This document shows positions 8,659 through 16,938 of a DNA stretch of 64,000 bases, piece after piece. The stretch covers positions 110,347 through 174,346 of the forward strand of contig NEWS02000004.1 of the NCBI GenBank assembly GCA_002869845.2, read 5' to 3'. The stretch comes from Nitrospira sp. CG24B (GTDB taxonomy: Bacteria; Nitrospirota; Nitrospiria; Nitrospirales; Nitrospiraceae). Both the position numbers and the translations under genes were made by a program. Position 1 is the first letter of the stretch, and each line of letters opens with the position of its first letter. The notes under the pieces are model-generated. The model saw only the letters and a program-made list of their open reading frames with translations, did not search any database and had not been told where the DNA came from.

Positions 8659-10170
8659 ATGGTCACGACGTGGACTCAGCAAGCGACAAATGTGCTTATC
8701 GGTGGCGGCTTGGCCGTGTGTGCTCTTGTCGGAAGCGGATGCGTCTCACCTGTCTCAGCTGCCGGAGTCCCTCCAGCATGGGCTCAGGGATTTTCGGAGA
8801 TCGTGAAAAAGACCACCCCAGCCGTTGTCAATATCGCGGTGACGGGTGGAGGAGAAGGGAGCCGGAGACGCGGAGGAATGCCGCCTAATCCGTTCGGTAC
8901 CCCTCCTCCTAGCGATGAGCCGGGAGGCGGAGAATTGCCGACCCCGCCGTCAAACCCGCATGGTCCACCCGCGCCGCATGGCCGCCCGGATCAGAGCGCG
9001 GGATCCGGAGTCATCGTGGATGCCAACGGGTTCATCGTGACCAATAATCACGTCGTTGAAGGAGCCACGCAGATTACGGTGACCCTCAGCGATCGGCGCG
9101 AGTTTTCGGCGAAGGTGGTGGGCACGGATCCAAAGACGGATTTGGCGGTCATCAAGATTGAAGCGAAGGATCTGCCGTCGATGAAATGGGCGGAGTATGA
9201 AAAACTACAAGTCGGCGATCTGGTGCTGGCGGTGGGAAGTCCGTTTGGCCTGAGCTCGACCGTCACGCTCGGCATCATCAGCGCCCTGGGGCGTGGCAAT
9301 GTCGGCATCGCGGACTATGAAGATTTCATTCAGACCGACGCAGCCATCAATCCTGGGAATTCGGGTGGAGCGCTCGTCAACATGAATGGAGATCTGATCG
9401 GAATCAACACCGCGATTTTCTCGCGTACCGGCGGGTCGGAAGGGATCGGGTTTGCGATTCCCAGCAGCATCGCGCTCGATATCGTGGATAGTCTGCAGAA
9501 AACAGGCAAGGTCGTACGAGGATGGATGGGTGTTGCGATCCAAGAAATTACGCCGGCCTTGGCGAAATCGTTCAAACTCCCGGAGCAGCGGAAGGGGGTC
9601 TTGATCAGCGATGTCAATGAGAATGGCCCATCCCATGCCGCAGGAGTCAAGCGAGGCGATGTCGTCGTGGCCTTTAATGGCAAGGAAGTGCAGAGTGTCA
9701 GCCAGCTGCGCAATCTTGTCGCGCGGACGATGGTCGGAAAAGACGCGCAGGTCAAGGTGTTGCGCGAAGGCAAGGAGCAGCTGATCGCGGTGAAGGTTGC
9801 CGAACGCCCATCGGATGAACTGCTGGCCAAGAAAGAGCCGTCTCCACCGAAGGATGCGGGCGACACGATGAAGCTGCCGGACAATGTGCTCGCGTCGTTG
9901 CGTGTCCAAACGCTCGATAATGCGTTGATGAGTCAGTTGAATATTTCCACGAAGATGGCCGGAGTGGTCATCACCTCGGTAGAGCCGGGCGGGCAGGCAG
10001 AGGCAGCCGGGCTTCAGCGTGGTGATGTCATCCAAGAAGTCAATCACGAGCCCATCAAGACGTTGGGCGATTATCAAAAGATCGCAGAAAAGATCAAGAA
10101 AGACGAACTCGCCGTGCTGTTGGTCAATCGGCAGGGGAACAGCCTGTTTGTGGCGGTGAATCCGAAGTAA
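8659..10170 (+). CDS. Periplasmic serine protease, DegP/HtrA/MucD type
   Basis: A 503-residue HtrA protease-chaperone for misfolded envelope proteins. ATG 8659 is chosen over the track's 8629 because GGAGGA lies 8 bases upstream and it directly precedes a signal-like segment (VLIGGGLAVCALVGSGC). The catalytic triad is visible as TNNHVVEG (H131), KTDLAVIK (D161) and NPGNSGGAL (S235). Two PDZ domains follow (about 265-355 and 390-490). A Gly/Pro-rich linker lies near residues 60-110. The next gene, tatC, is about 100 bases downstream past an inverted repeat. Confidence 0.92.
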   Translation: MVTTWTQQATNVLIGGGLAVCALVGSGCVSPVSAAGVPPAWAQGFSEIVKKTTPAVVNIAVTGGGEGSRRRGGMPPNPFGTPPPSDEPGGGELPTPPSNPHGPPAPHGRPDQSAGSGVIVDANGFIVTNNHVVEGATQITVTLSDRREFSAKVVGTDPKTDLAVIKIEAKDLPSMKWAEYEKLQVGDLVLAVGSPFGLSSTVTLGIISALGRGNVGIADYEDFIQTDAAINPGNSGGALVNMNGDLIGINTAIFSRTGGSEGIGFAIPSSIALDIVDSLQKTGKVVRGWMGVAIQEITPALAKSFKLPEQRKGVLISDVNENGPSHAAGVKRGDVVVAFNGKEVQSVSQLRNLVARTMVGKDAQVKVLREGKEQLIAVKVAERPSDELLAKKEPSPPKDAGDTMKLPDNVLASLRVQTLDNALMSQLNISTKMAGVVITSVEPGGQAEAAGLQRGDVIQEVNHEPIKTLGDYQKIAEKIKKDELAVLLVNRQGNSLFVAVNPK

Positions 10171-10191
10171 GACGCACAGGGGCATTTGTTG

Positions 10192-10248
10192 ATCTGTCGA
10201 TCTGGTGATTGCCAGCGGCTCGATCATCAGATTGTCGGATCGACAGAT
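10192..10248 (+). other. Inverted repeat in the htrA-tatC gap
   Basis: ATCTGTCGATC at 10192-10202 is matched by GATCGACAGAT at 10238-10248, an 11-base perfect stem. A further possible inner pairing is TGGTGAT with ATCATCA. There is no T-run after it, so it is not a typical intrinsic terminator. It could be an attenuator, an mRNA-processing hairpin or an operator ahead of tatC. Confidence 0.45.
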
Positions 10249-10268
10249 TCCAAAACGTACGAGGCTCT

Positions 10269-11210
10269 GTGCTGAATAAGCTGAGCCGGTGGCTGCAAGA
10301 TTCGGTCTTCAAGCCGCTGGAAGACAAGAAGATGCCGGTCATGGAACACCTCGTGGAGTTCCAGGTCCGGCTCACCCGTGCGGTGATCGCCCTGGCGGTC
10401 GTGTTCATGGGGACGTTTTTTTATGCCGATGCGCTGGTTAAATGGCTGCGGGTTCCGCTCCAGAACATGTTCGTGCCGAGCCAATTAACCTGGGAACCGA
10501 CCGATTTGCCAACGGTGCCGTTTGTCTTTCTTGCGCCGGCGGAGGCACTCTGGCAGAACGTCAAGGTCGCGGGACTGTTTGCCATTGTGCTTGCCATGCC
10601 CTATCTCTTGTATGAGATCTGGCGGTTCGTCGTTCCGGGACTGCATGCTCAGGAGCGACGGTTTGTCGGGCCGTTTGTCGGTGTGAGCGCGTTGGCATTC
10701 TACGCCGGGGTCGGATTCTCCTTTTTCTTTGTGCTTCCGTTCGCGTTAAATTTTTTGATTTCGTACGGAGTGAACGCCGGATTCGTGCCGCAAATCTCGA
10801 TCGCCCAGTATGTCGGGTTTGCCCTGTGGTTTTTGACGGTCTTTGGGCTGATCTTTGAAGTGCCGCTAGCCATCACACTCATGGCTAAGTTAGGCTGGGT
10901 CGATGCGCCGTTCCTGATTCAGTATTGGAAGTGGGCGTTGTTGGGATCGTTTATCATCGCCGCGATTCTAACGCCCACGCCGGACCCGTTTAATCAGATG
11001 CTGATGGCTGGCCCCATGTTTCTTCTTTACTGGGTCGGCATCTTCGGCGCGAAGGTATTTGGCAAGAAGGCAGCTGCTGAAAATCAGCAGGCAGGTGTTC
11101 CGACAGTCGCCATGGCCGGGGTAGGGGCTGGAGGGGCTGCTTCGGGCATGGCAATGCCGAAATCTTCGGGTGATGATTATGTCGGCGTTCCCGGGGGACG
11201 ACACCATTAA
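10269..11210 (+). CDS. tatC: Twin-arginine translocase subunit TatC
   Basis: The multi-span inner-membrane receptor of the Tat pathway, which recognises RR signal peptides and exports folded, cofactor-loaded proteins. The diagnostic start MEHLVEFQVRLTR is followed by about six hydrophobic spans, with PYLLYEIWRFVVPGL and the late PTPDPFNQ segment typical of TatC. The track ORF opens at 10209, but that part overlaps the upstream inverted repeat. GTG 10269 is preferred, and ATG 10332 is a second option. A C-terminal Gly/Ala-rich tail extends beyond the usual core. No tatA or tatB lies in the window. The gene heads a run of cofactor-assembly genes. Confidence 0.92.
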   Translation: MLNKLSRWLQDSVFKPLEDKKMPVMEHLVEFQVRLTRAVIALAVVFMGTFFYADALVKWLRVPLQNMFVPSQLTWEPTDLPTVPFVFLAPAEALWQNVKVAGLFAIVLAMPYLLYEIWRFVVPGLHAQERRFVGPFVGVSALAFYAGVGFSFFFVLPFALNFLISYGVNAGFVPQISIAQYVGFALWFLTVFGLIFEVPLAITLMAKLGWVDAPFLIQYWKWALLGSFIIAAILTPTPDPFNQMLMAGPMFLLYWVGIFGAKVFGKKAAAENQQAGVPTVAMAGVGAGGAASGMAMPKSSGDDYVGVPGGRHH

Positions 11211-11253
11211 CGACGAGGGCGATCGACAGCAATGGTCGCAGAAAAGAAATCCT

Positions 11254-12225
11254 ATGGCACGTGAACTCAACGTCATCAATAGCGGAAGTGGAAACAGCGA
11301 TGCCTGCACCTATATGTGGGCCTGTGCGATCTGCGACGAAAACGAGCGGTGCCAGAAGGATAAAGAAGGACATAGCCGATGGCTGGTTGCCAAGCGGATG
11401 GAACGCATCGAGCACAAAGTGCTCATTATGAGCAATAAGGGCGGTGTGGGGAAAAGTACCTGCACAACCAACATTGCGGTGAGCCTCGCACTTAAGGGAT
11501 GGCATGTCGGAATCTGTGACATGGATATTCATGGTCCCAACATTCCGAAAATGGTCGGTGCGGAAGGCCAGAAGCTCAAGGTCAGCACTTCCGGGGGGAT
11601 TATTCCCTTCCAAGCCTACAATTTGAAGATCGCCTCGATGTCATTTCTGCTACAGAACTCGGATGACCCAATTATCTGGCGCGATGCCTACAAGTATGAA
11701 TTCATCAATCAGCTCCTCGGGGGAGTCGATTGGCAGGATTTGAATTTTCTCCTGATCGATCTCCCGCCGGGAACCGGGAACGAATCGGTCACGACAATCG
11801 ATCTGCTCGGCACGGTGAGTGGTGCCGTGATTGTGACAACGCCACAAGAAGTGGCGCTCCTTGATTCCAGAAAATCAGTCACATTTTGTAAGGATAGCGA
11901 GGTGCCGATCGTCGGCATTGTGGAAAATATGAGCGGGCTCGAGTGTCCGCATTGTCACACTCAGATTGATGTTTTTAGAAAGGGCGGTGGGGAAGCGTCC
12001 GCGCGTGATATGGGCGTCCCATTTTTGGGACGGATTCCGCTTGACCCCGATGTCGTCACGCAGTCAGACGCGGGTGAGCCCTTTGCCCTGTTCAACTCTG
12101 ACACGCCGACCGCAGAAGCCTATCACCAGATTGCCAATCAGGTTGAAGCCTTTTGTAAAAAGAGTGCTTCGTTGCTGAAAGTGGGGCGGACGACGACGGG
12201 ATTGTTGAAGGGAGTCAGTCAGTGA
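11254..12225 (+). CDS. Mrp/Nbp35-like P-loop ATPase, Fe-S cluster carrier
   Basis: A 323-residue cytoplasmic ATPase of the Mrp/ApbC/Nbp35 family that carries Fe-S clusters to apo-enzymes. The Walker A deviant loop is SNKGGVGKST near residue 60, and the CxxC bridging-cluster motif is LECPHCH. The N-terminus has C18-x5-C24-x2-C27-x5-C33, resembling the extra cluster-binding motif of Nbp35 rather than the plain bacterial ApbC. ATG 11254 is chosen because the track's earlier start lies inside tatC. The GTG of moeA overlaps its stop by four bases, so the two are coupled. Its probable clients are Fe-S molybdoenzymes, by context. Confidence 0.85.
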   Translation: MARELNVINSGSGNSDACTYMWACAICDENERCQKDKEGHSRWLVAKRMERIEHKVLIMSNKGGVGKSTCTTNIAVSLALKGWHVGICDMDIHGPNIPKMVGAEGQKLKVSTSGGIIPFQAYNLKIASMSFLLQNSDDPIIWRDAYKYEFINQLLGGVDWQDLNFLLIDLPPGTGNESVTTIDLLGTVSGAVIVTTPQEVALLDSRKSVTFCKDSEVPIVGIVENMSGLECPHCHTQIDVFRKGGGEASARDMGVPFLGRIPLDPDVVTQSDAGEPFALFNSDTPTAEAYHQIANQVEAFCKKSASLLKVGRTTTGLLKGVSQ

Positions 12226-13520
12226 AAGCTACGGATGCCATGACCGGGTTGACCCAACTCTCCGATGCGCAACAGGTAGTCCTCGCTGCTGCGCCATTGT
12301 TGGGTCTTGAAAAAATCTCGATTCTGGACGCCTTGGGCCGTGTGCTGGGTGAAGACATCATCGCGGAGCGAGACAATCCACCCTGGAATAACTCAGCTAT
12401 GGATGGGTTTGCCGTCAAGTGGGAGGACATCAAGCAGGAGCAAGCCATTCAGAAACCGGTGACGCTCTCGGTCATTGAGAATGTTCCCGCCGGGACCATG
12501 CCGTCCAAAACAGTCGGTTCCGGTCAGGCCATCCGGATCATGACCGGTGCACCGATCCCCCAAGGGGCGGATACGGTCATAAAAGTCGAGGATACGGAAC
12601 AGGGGCCTGATGTGGTCCGTGTATTTAAGGCGGAGCTAAAAGGGGCCAACATTAGGCCGCAGGGTGAAGACGTCAAGAAAGGGGACTGCATCATCGCGAA
12701 AGGGACCAGAATTCGTCCCAGCGAGGTTGGGATGTTGGCGATCCTTGCGAAGTCGTTCGTGTTTGTCCACCAGCGACCGCGGGTGGCGATCCTTTCGACC
12801 GGTGATGAGTTGGCTGACTTGGACGAGCGGTTCAGCGAGGAGAAGATCATCAATTCGAACAGCTATGGGATCGCCGCAGCTGTGCAGGAAGCGGGAGGCA
12901 TTCCGTTCTTACTCGGCATCGCCCGCGATACGCCGGCGGCGCTCAAAGAAAAAATTTCCCAGGGGCTGAATGCGGATATTCTGGTGTTGTCCGGTGGCGT
13001 CTCGATGGGGGACTATGATTTCACCAAAGCGGTGTTCCGTGAGCTCGGCGCTGAGATGAATTTTTGGAAACTCGCCATCCGACCCGGGCAGCCGCTAGCC
13101 TTCGGGAAGATCCAGGGCAAACTCGCCTTCGGACTTCCGGGGAATCCGGTCTCGTCGATGGTGACCTTCGAGCAGTTGGTGAGACCCGCGTTACTCAAAA
13201 TGAGCGGATGTCGGAGCTATGGGCGTCCGGTGGTTCAAGCCCGATTCCAGGAACGATTTTCCAAGCGTGGCGATCGCCGGCATTTTCTGCGCGGCATTCT
13301 CACGAGGGAAGATGGTGTGCTCAAGGTTCGAACGACCGGAGACCAAGGATCCGGTATTCTGACATCTATGGTGAAAGCCAACTGTCTCATCGATGTACCG
13401 GTCGAAGTGGAGCGATTGAATCCTGGTGATGATGTCACCGTTCAGCTGTTGAACGGTGAAGCGTGGCCTAGCACCACCGAACAGACACACTCGGCTGAAC
13501 ATCGTCTCTCCTGTTGCTGA
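12222..13520 (+). CDS. moeA: Molybdopterin molybdenumtransferase MoeA
   Basis: A 432-residue protein that inserts molybdate into adenylylated molybdopterin to give Mo-cofactor. MoeA landmarks are visible: the early NSAMDGFAVK, PQGADTVIKVEDTE, the MoCF-like segment GGVSMGDYDF and GLPGNPVSSMVTFEQL. It starts at a GTG overlapping the stop of the Fe-S ATPase gene, and its 3' end lies close to mobB. Length is usual for the family (about 400-430). Confidence 0.95.
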   Translation: MKATDAMTGLTQLSDAQQVVLAAAPLLGLEKISILDALGRVLGEDIIAERDNPPWNNSAMDGFAVKWEDIKQEQAIQKPVTLSVIENVPAGTMPSKTVGSGQAIRIMTGAPIPQGADTVIKVEDTEQGPDVVRVFKAELKGANIRPQGEDVKKGDCIIAKGTRIRPSEVGMLAILAKSFVFVHQRPRVAILSTGDELADLDERFSEEKIINSNSYGIAAAVQEAGGIPFLLGIARDTPAALKEKISQGLNADILVLSGGVSMGDYDFTKAVFRELGAEMNFWKLAIRPGQPLAFGKIQGKLAFGLPGNPVSSMVTFEQLVRPALLKMSGCRSYGRPVVQARFQERFSKRGDRRHFLRGILTREDGVLKVRTTGDQGSGILTSMVKANCLIDVPVEVERLNPGDDVTVQLLNGEAWPSTTEQTHSAEHRLSCC

Positions 13521-13542
13521 ACAAGAAACACAACGGTCACAC

Positions 13543-14061
13543 ATGTCCATTCCAATTGTTTCGTTTATCGGTCGGTCAAACAGCGGTAAAACAACCTTGA
13601 TCGAACGCATCATCCCCGAGTTGGTCAAGGCCGGGTACCGGGTGGCGACGGTGAAGCATGCCGGACACGGGTTTGATCTTGATACGGAAGGGAAGGATAG
13701 TTGGCGCCATAAGCGCGCCGGCGCCAGTAGCGTTGTGGTCGTCTCTAAGGGCAGTCTTGCGTTATTTGCCGATGTCTCCGAGCAGCTGAAGGTTGAGGAA
13801 GTACGGGATCGTTTTTTGGATGCGTCCTATGACCTCATCATCGCCGAGGGGTGGAAAAGCGAAGGGTATCCGAAGATCATCATCGTTCGTGATCAGCTCG
13901 GTGAAATTTCTTACTCTTCCGACGGTCTCCTGGCGGTGGTCTCCGACAAGCCGATCACTATTCCTGTGCCAGTGCTCCATTTGGACGATGTGGCTGGGGT
14001 CGCCGCCATTTTGATCAAACATTTCCCCCGTAGACGACGGGAGCATGAGCTGGAAGCCTAA
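13543..14061 (+). CDS. mobB: Molybdopterin-guanine dinucleotide biosynthesis adaptor MobB
   Basis: A 172-residue GTP-binding protein that assists MobA in forming the guanine dinucleotide form of the cofactor used by DMSO-reductase-family enzymes. The P-loop GRSNSGKTTL lies at the N-terminus, and TVKHAGHGFDLDTEGKDS is typical of MobB. I start at ATG 13543, which begins the conserved domain; the track's GTG 13456 would overlap moeA by about 65 bases. The stop overlaps the following cytochrome gene by 17 bases. It points to a bis-MGD enzyme as client. Confidence 0.9.
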   Translation: MSIPIVSFIGRSNSGKTTLIERIIPELVKAGYRVATVKHAGHGFDLDTEGKDSWRHKRAGASSVVVVSKGSLALFADVSEQLKVEEVRDRFLDASYDLIIAEGWKSEGYPKIIIVRDQLGEISYSSDGLLAVVSDKPITIPVPVLHLDDVAGVAAILIKHFPRRRREHELEA

Positions 14062-14755
14062 GGCCACGCTGCTGGTGACCCTCGTTATCGGAGCGATGGC
14101 TCTGGTTGGAACTGCGCTACCACTTACCGATCACCCGACGTTCTGCGCAGGATGTCACACGATCGCCCCTGCGTATGAGAGCTGGGCCAAGTCTTCCCAT
14201 AAGGACGTCGCCTGTGTTGCCTGTCATGTGCGGCCAGGCGTTCAAGGCTGGTTGTCCGACAAGGTCTTGGCAGGAGTCAGAGATACGGCGATCTATGCAT
14301 TCGGAACACCGACCGATGCGCACAATCTCAAGGCACGGGTGGATTCCGGAGTCTGCCTCAGTTGCCACCGCCATATCCTTCGTGTGTCCGAGACGGCGCC
14401 GCGCGATCTTCCGTCACCGGTGAACGAGGTGGGGCTGGTTATGAACCATCGCCGACATATGGAGGCGTTCAGCATCCGTGGACAGGATGAAGGTTGTACG
14501 ACCTGTCATTCCGGGGTGGTGCACGATGCCCCCATCAAGGGGTATCCCATTGTCATTCCACGCGGACATGTCTCGGCCGACAGCCAGCCGTGGCACCCAA
14601 CTCATCCGGAGGGCTCCTATCTTCGCGAGAGGGCACTCAACGACTGTTTTCGCTGCCATGATGGGAAGGCGCAGCATGGCGGGAAAGTGTTGGACCGAAA
14701 ATGCGAGACCTGTCATATCCCGGAGAAGATCAGCCGCGCCTTGTTGTTCAATTGA
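14045..14755 (+). CDS. Membrane-anchored hexaheme cytochrome c, NapC/NirT-like
   Basis: A 236-residue protein with an N-terminal hydrophobic anchor (residues ~8-27) and six CxxCH haem sites: C34, C57, C104, C151, C201 and C220. The first part (FCAGCHTIAPAYESW and the adjacent CVACH) resembles the NapC/NirT/NrfH quinol dehydrogenases, which usually carry four haems, so two extra sites are present. It should face the periplasm and pass electrons between the quinone pool and a soluble partner. It overlaps mobB by 17 bases and precedes an ABC transporter by 18 bases. The partner enzyme is not in the window. Confidence 0.85.
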   Translation: MSWKPKATLLVTLVIGAMALVGTALPLTDHPTFCAGCHTIAPAYESWAKSSHKDVACVACHVRPGVQGWLSDKVLAGVRDTAIYAFGTPTDAHNLKARVDSGVCLSCHRHILRVSETAPRDLPSPVNEVGLVMNHRRHMEAFSIRGQDEGCTTCHSGVVHDAPIKGYPIVIPRGHVSADSQPWHPTHPEGSYLRERALNDCFRCHDGKAQHGGKVLDRKCETCHIPEKISRALLFN

Positions 14756-14773
14756 TCGACTGAATCCGCCCAC

Positions 14774-15517
14774 ATGATGGCTATCCCAGTACTGAAAGCA
14801 TCGGCTCTGACCAAGCGGTTCGGCGACTTTGTGGCGGTCAATGGGGTATCCTTTGAGATCAGGCCGGGGGAAATCCTCGGACTCTTGGGCCCGAACGGAG
14901 CCGGGAAGACCACCACCATTCAGATGCTCTTGGGACTCGTGACCCCGACGGCTGGTTCTATTCACATGTTCGGGCTGGATCTCTCGACCCATCGCGAAGA
15001 GATTCTGCAGCAGGTCAACTTTTCGTCCACCTACATCTCCATGCCTCAGGCGCTCACGGTGGAAGAAAATTTATGCGTGGTGGCGCGTCTCTACGGGATT
15101 TCAGATAGGGCGCGGCGCGTCAACGACATCATCAAAAAACTGGATATGGAAGAGTTTCGCAGCAAGACTACCCGCAAGCTGTCGTCGGGGCAGATGACGA
15201 GACTGACATTGGCGAAGGCGTTTCTGACAGAGCCGCGCATTCTGTTTCTTGACGAGCCGACGGCGAGCTTGGACCCCGATATCGCCGAGAAGATCAGGTT
15301 GTTGCTGAAAGAAGAACGGCAAGCATCCGGGCTGAGTATCCTCTATACGTCCCATAACATGCGTGAGATGGAAGAAATGTCGGATCGCATTATTTTTCTT
15401 CAGCGTGGACGCATTGTGGCAGAGGGAACGGCGCGGGAAATTATCGATCGATTTGGGAAAGCGGATTTGGAGGAGGTCTTCTTGAAGTTTGCACGAGAGC
15501 AGCGGCAGGCATCATGA
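14774..15517 (+). CDS. ABC transporter ATP-binding protein
   Basis: A 247-residue ABC ATPase that powers the permease two genes downstream. Walker A GPNGAGKTTT, the signature-like LSSGQMTRL and Walker B ILFLDEPTASLD are present. The signature is SSGQM rather than LSGGQ, as in several ABC-2 exporter ATPases. Its stop overlaps the next gene by four bases (ATGA). Substrate unknown. The neighbourhood suggests cytochrome or molybdoenzyme biogenesis, but this is inference. Confidence 0.9.
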   Translation: MMAIPVLKASALTKRFGDFVAVNGVSFEIRPGEILGLLGPNGAGKTTTIQMLLGLVTPTAGSIHMFGLDLSTHREEILQQVNFSSTYISMPQALTVEENLCVVARLYGISDRARRVNDIIKKLDMEEFRSKTTRKLSSGQMTRLTLAKAFLTEPRILFLDEPTASLDPDIAEKIRLLLKEERQASGLSILYTSHNMREMEEMSDRIIFLQRGRIVAEGTAREIIDRFGKADLEEVFLKFAREQRQAS

Positions 15518-15924
15518 CAGATGTCGTTGCCAATAGTGTTGCCGGATTCATGACCGGAGGGCTTGCACTTAGCGCGGCCTGGGGTCTCTTTTGGTTGGCG
15601 ATCAGCCTGGTCGGGCTGAGCCGTGGCACGTGTGGTTGGCGCGTGGTGTTCATGAGTGTGGTGGGAGGATGCGTGCCACTTGCGTTGGCGATTGTTCTTG
15701 TGTGGTGGATGGGTGGCTTTGAACGCATGACGTCCTGGTTCGTCATGGGACTTCTGGGGATGCCAACGGTGCTGGTTGGCCTTGGGCTACGGCGGATGTC
15801 AGACGGTCAACGGGCGGGAACGCACTTGGCTGCGGGAGTCCGGCATCTCAGGGAGAACCTTCTGGGTGTACATCAGGGATGCGGTGGCTGTCACGATGGA
15901 CATGACCAGAAGACGTGCCGATGA
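15514..15924 (+). CDS. Small membrane protein with C-terminal CxxCH motif
   Basis: A 136-residue protein with about three hydrophobic segments (residues ~12-35, 43-66, 72-92). A cytoplasmic-looking basic linker is followed by a C-terminal GCGGCHDGH (CGGCH at 123-127) and a further Cys at 135. The CxxCH could be a haem c attachment site or a metal site, depending on which side of the membrane it faces. I do not recognise the family. It is coupled on both sides by ATGA overlaps to the ABC ATPase and permease, so it is likely a subunit or accessory of that transporter. Confidence 0.7.
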   Translation: MTDVVANSVAGFMTGGLALSAAWGLFWLAISLVGLSRGTCGWRVVFMSVVGGCVPLALAIVLVWWMGGFERMTSWFVMGLLGMPTVLVGLGLRRMSDGQRAGTHLAAGVRHLRENLLGVHQGCGGCHDGHDQKTCR

Positions 15925-16712
15925 AACTGCACCGCATCACGGCATTGCTCGTCAGGCATCTCTACCTCTACCGGCGCAGTTTGCCCCGCATTATGGAAAT
16001 CTTCTACTGGCCCTTTCTGGATCTCGTGATCTGGGGGTTTATCACGCTCTACCTCGCTCGATACCAAAGCCAGGTTCCAGGATTCGTGACCTTTTTTTTA
16101 GGCGCATTGATTCTCTGGGACATGCTGTTCCGATCGCAACAGGGGATCACGATTGCCTTTCTCGAAGAGCTCTGGGCGCGTAACTTGATGAACCTGTTTG
16201 CTAGTCCGCTGAAACCGAGCGAGTTTCTGACCGCCACGATGGCCATGAGCGTGATGAAAGTGACGGCCGTGTCGATTGTCATGGCGGGCAGTGCTCTTCT
16301 TTTTTATTCGTACAATATCCTGATCATCGGGGCATGGCTCATGCCGTTCGTGCTCAATCTGGTCATTACCGGTTGGATTATCGGCGTGTTTACGACCTCA
16401 CTGATCATGAGGTTCGGACAAGAAGCCGAAGTACTTGCCTGGAGCATGGTGTTTCTCTTCCAGCCGATCTCCTGTGTCTTCTATCCGCTGGAGGTATTGC
16501 CCACGTGGCTGCAGGTGATTGCATGGGCAAATCCGGCGGCACATATCTTTGAGGGCATGCGGACCGTCTTGAGTGCAGGGGCCTCGCCTCTTGGGAATCT
16601 TGCCTGGGCCGTGTGTCTGAACGGAGTATTCCTTGTCATGGTCGTGGCATGGTTCTATCGGACGGTCGCCTATTGTAAGGAGCACGGGCTCTTGGTTCGA
16701 GTCGGGGAGTGA
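15921..16712 (+). CDS. ABC-2 type transporter permease
   Basis: A 263-residue inner-membrane permease with about six hydrophobic spans. The N-terminus (LVRHLYLYRRSLPRIMEIFYWP) and the later FYPLEVLPTWLQVIAWANPAAHIFEGMR are typical of ABC-2 exporters of the NodJ/DrrB type. The track's GTG 15915 is possible; ATG 15921 is preferred for its ATGA overlap with the preceding stop. With the ATPase at 14774 it makes a minimal exporter. The 226-base gap that follows shows only a weak imperfect hairpin near 16752-16783. Confidence 0.85.
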   Translation: MKLHRITALLVRHLYLYRRSLPRIMEIFYWPFLDLVIWGFITLYLARYQSQVPGFVTFFLGALILWDMLFRSQQGITIAFLEELWARNLMNLFASPLKPSEFLTATMAMSVMKVTAVSIVMAGSALLFYSYNILIIGAWLMPFVLNLVITGWIIGVFTTSLIMRFGQEAEVLAWSMVFLFQPISCVFYPLEVLPTWLQVIAWANPAAHIFEGMRTVLSAGASPLGNLAWAVCLNGVFLVMVVAWFYRTVAYCKEHGLLVRVGE

Positions 16713-16938
16713 GGTTGTAATCCCGAGGGCTCTGTGCTAGGGTAGCTCAGGCTCATATCGCCCTGGGTCTCGGCGATGCTGAGTGTCCATCAGAGGAGAC
16801 CCACAATGCCGATGTTGCCTTGTCCGGGAATCTTGTCGGAAGTCAGACCTAAGTCGCTGCATCGATCGCGTCTTCGGCCCGCTCCTTCCCCGTTCCTCGT
16901 GTTCAAGACAATGTCATTATTTTAAAGGAGGAACCCCG

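Noticed and set aside
9205-10227. 340-aa minus-strand ORF opposite the HtrA gene
   Set aside because: It is the antisense shadow of a well-supported protease gene and has His/Arg/Asp-rich composition without domains.
16752-16783. Imperfect hairpin after the ABC permease as an intrinsic terminator
   Set aside because: Stem is interrupted and there is no T-tract; noted only as a weak structure.
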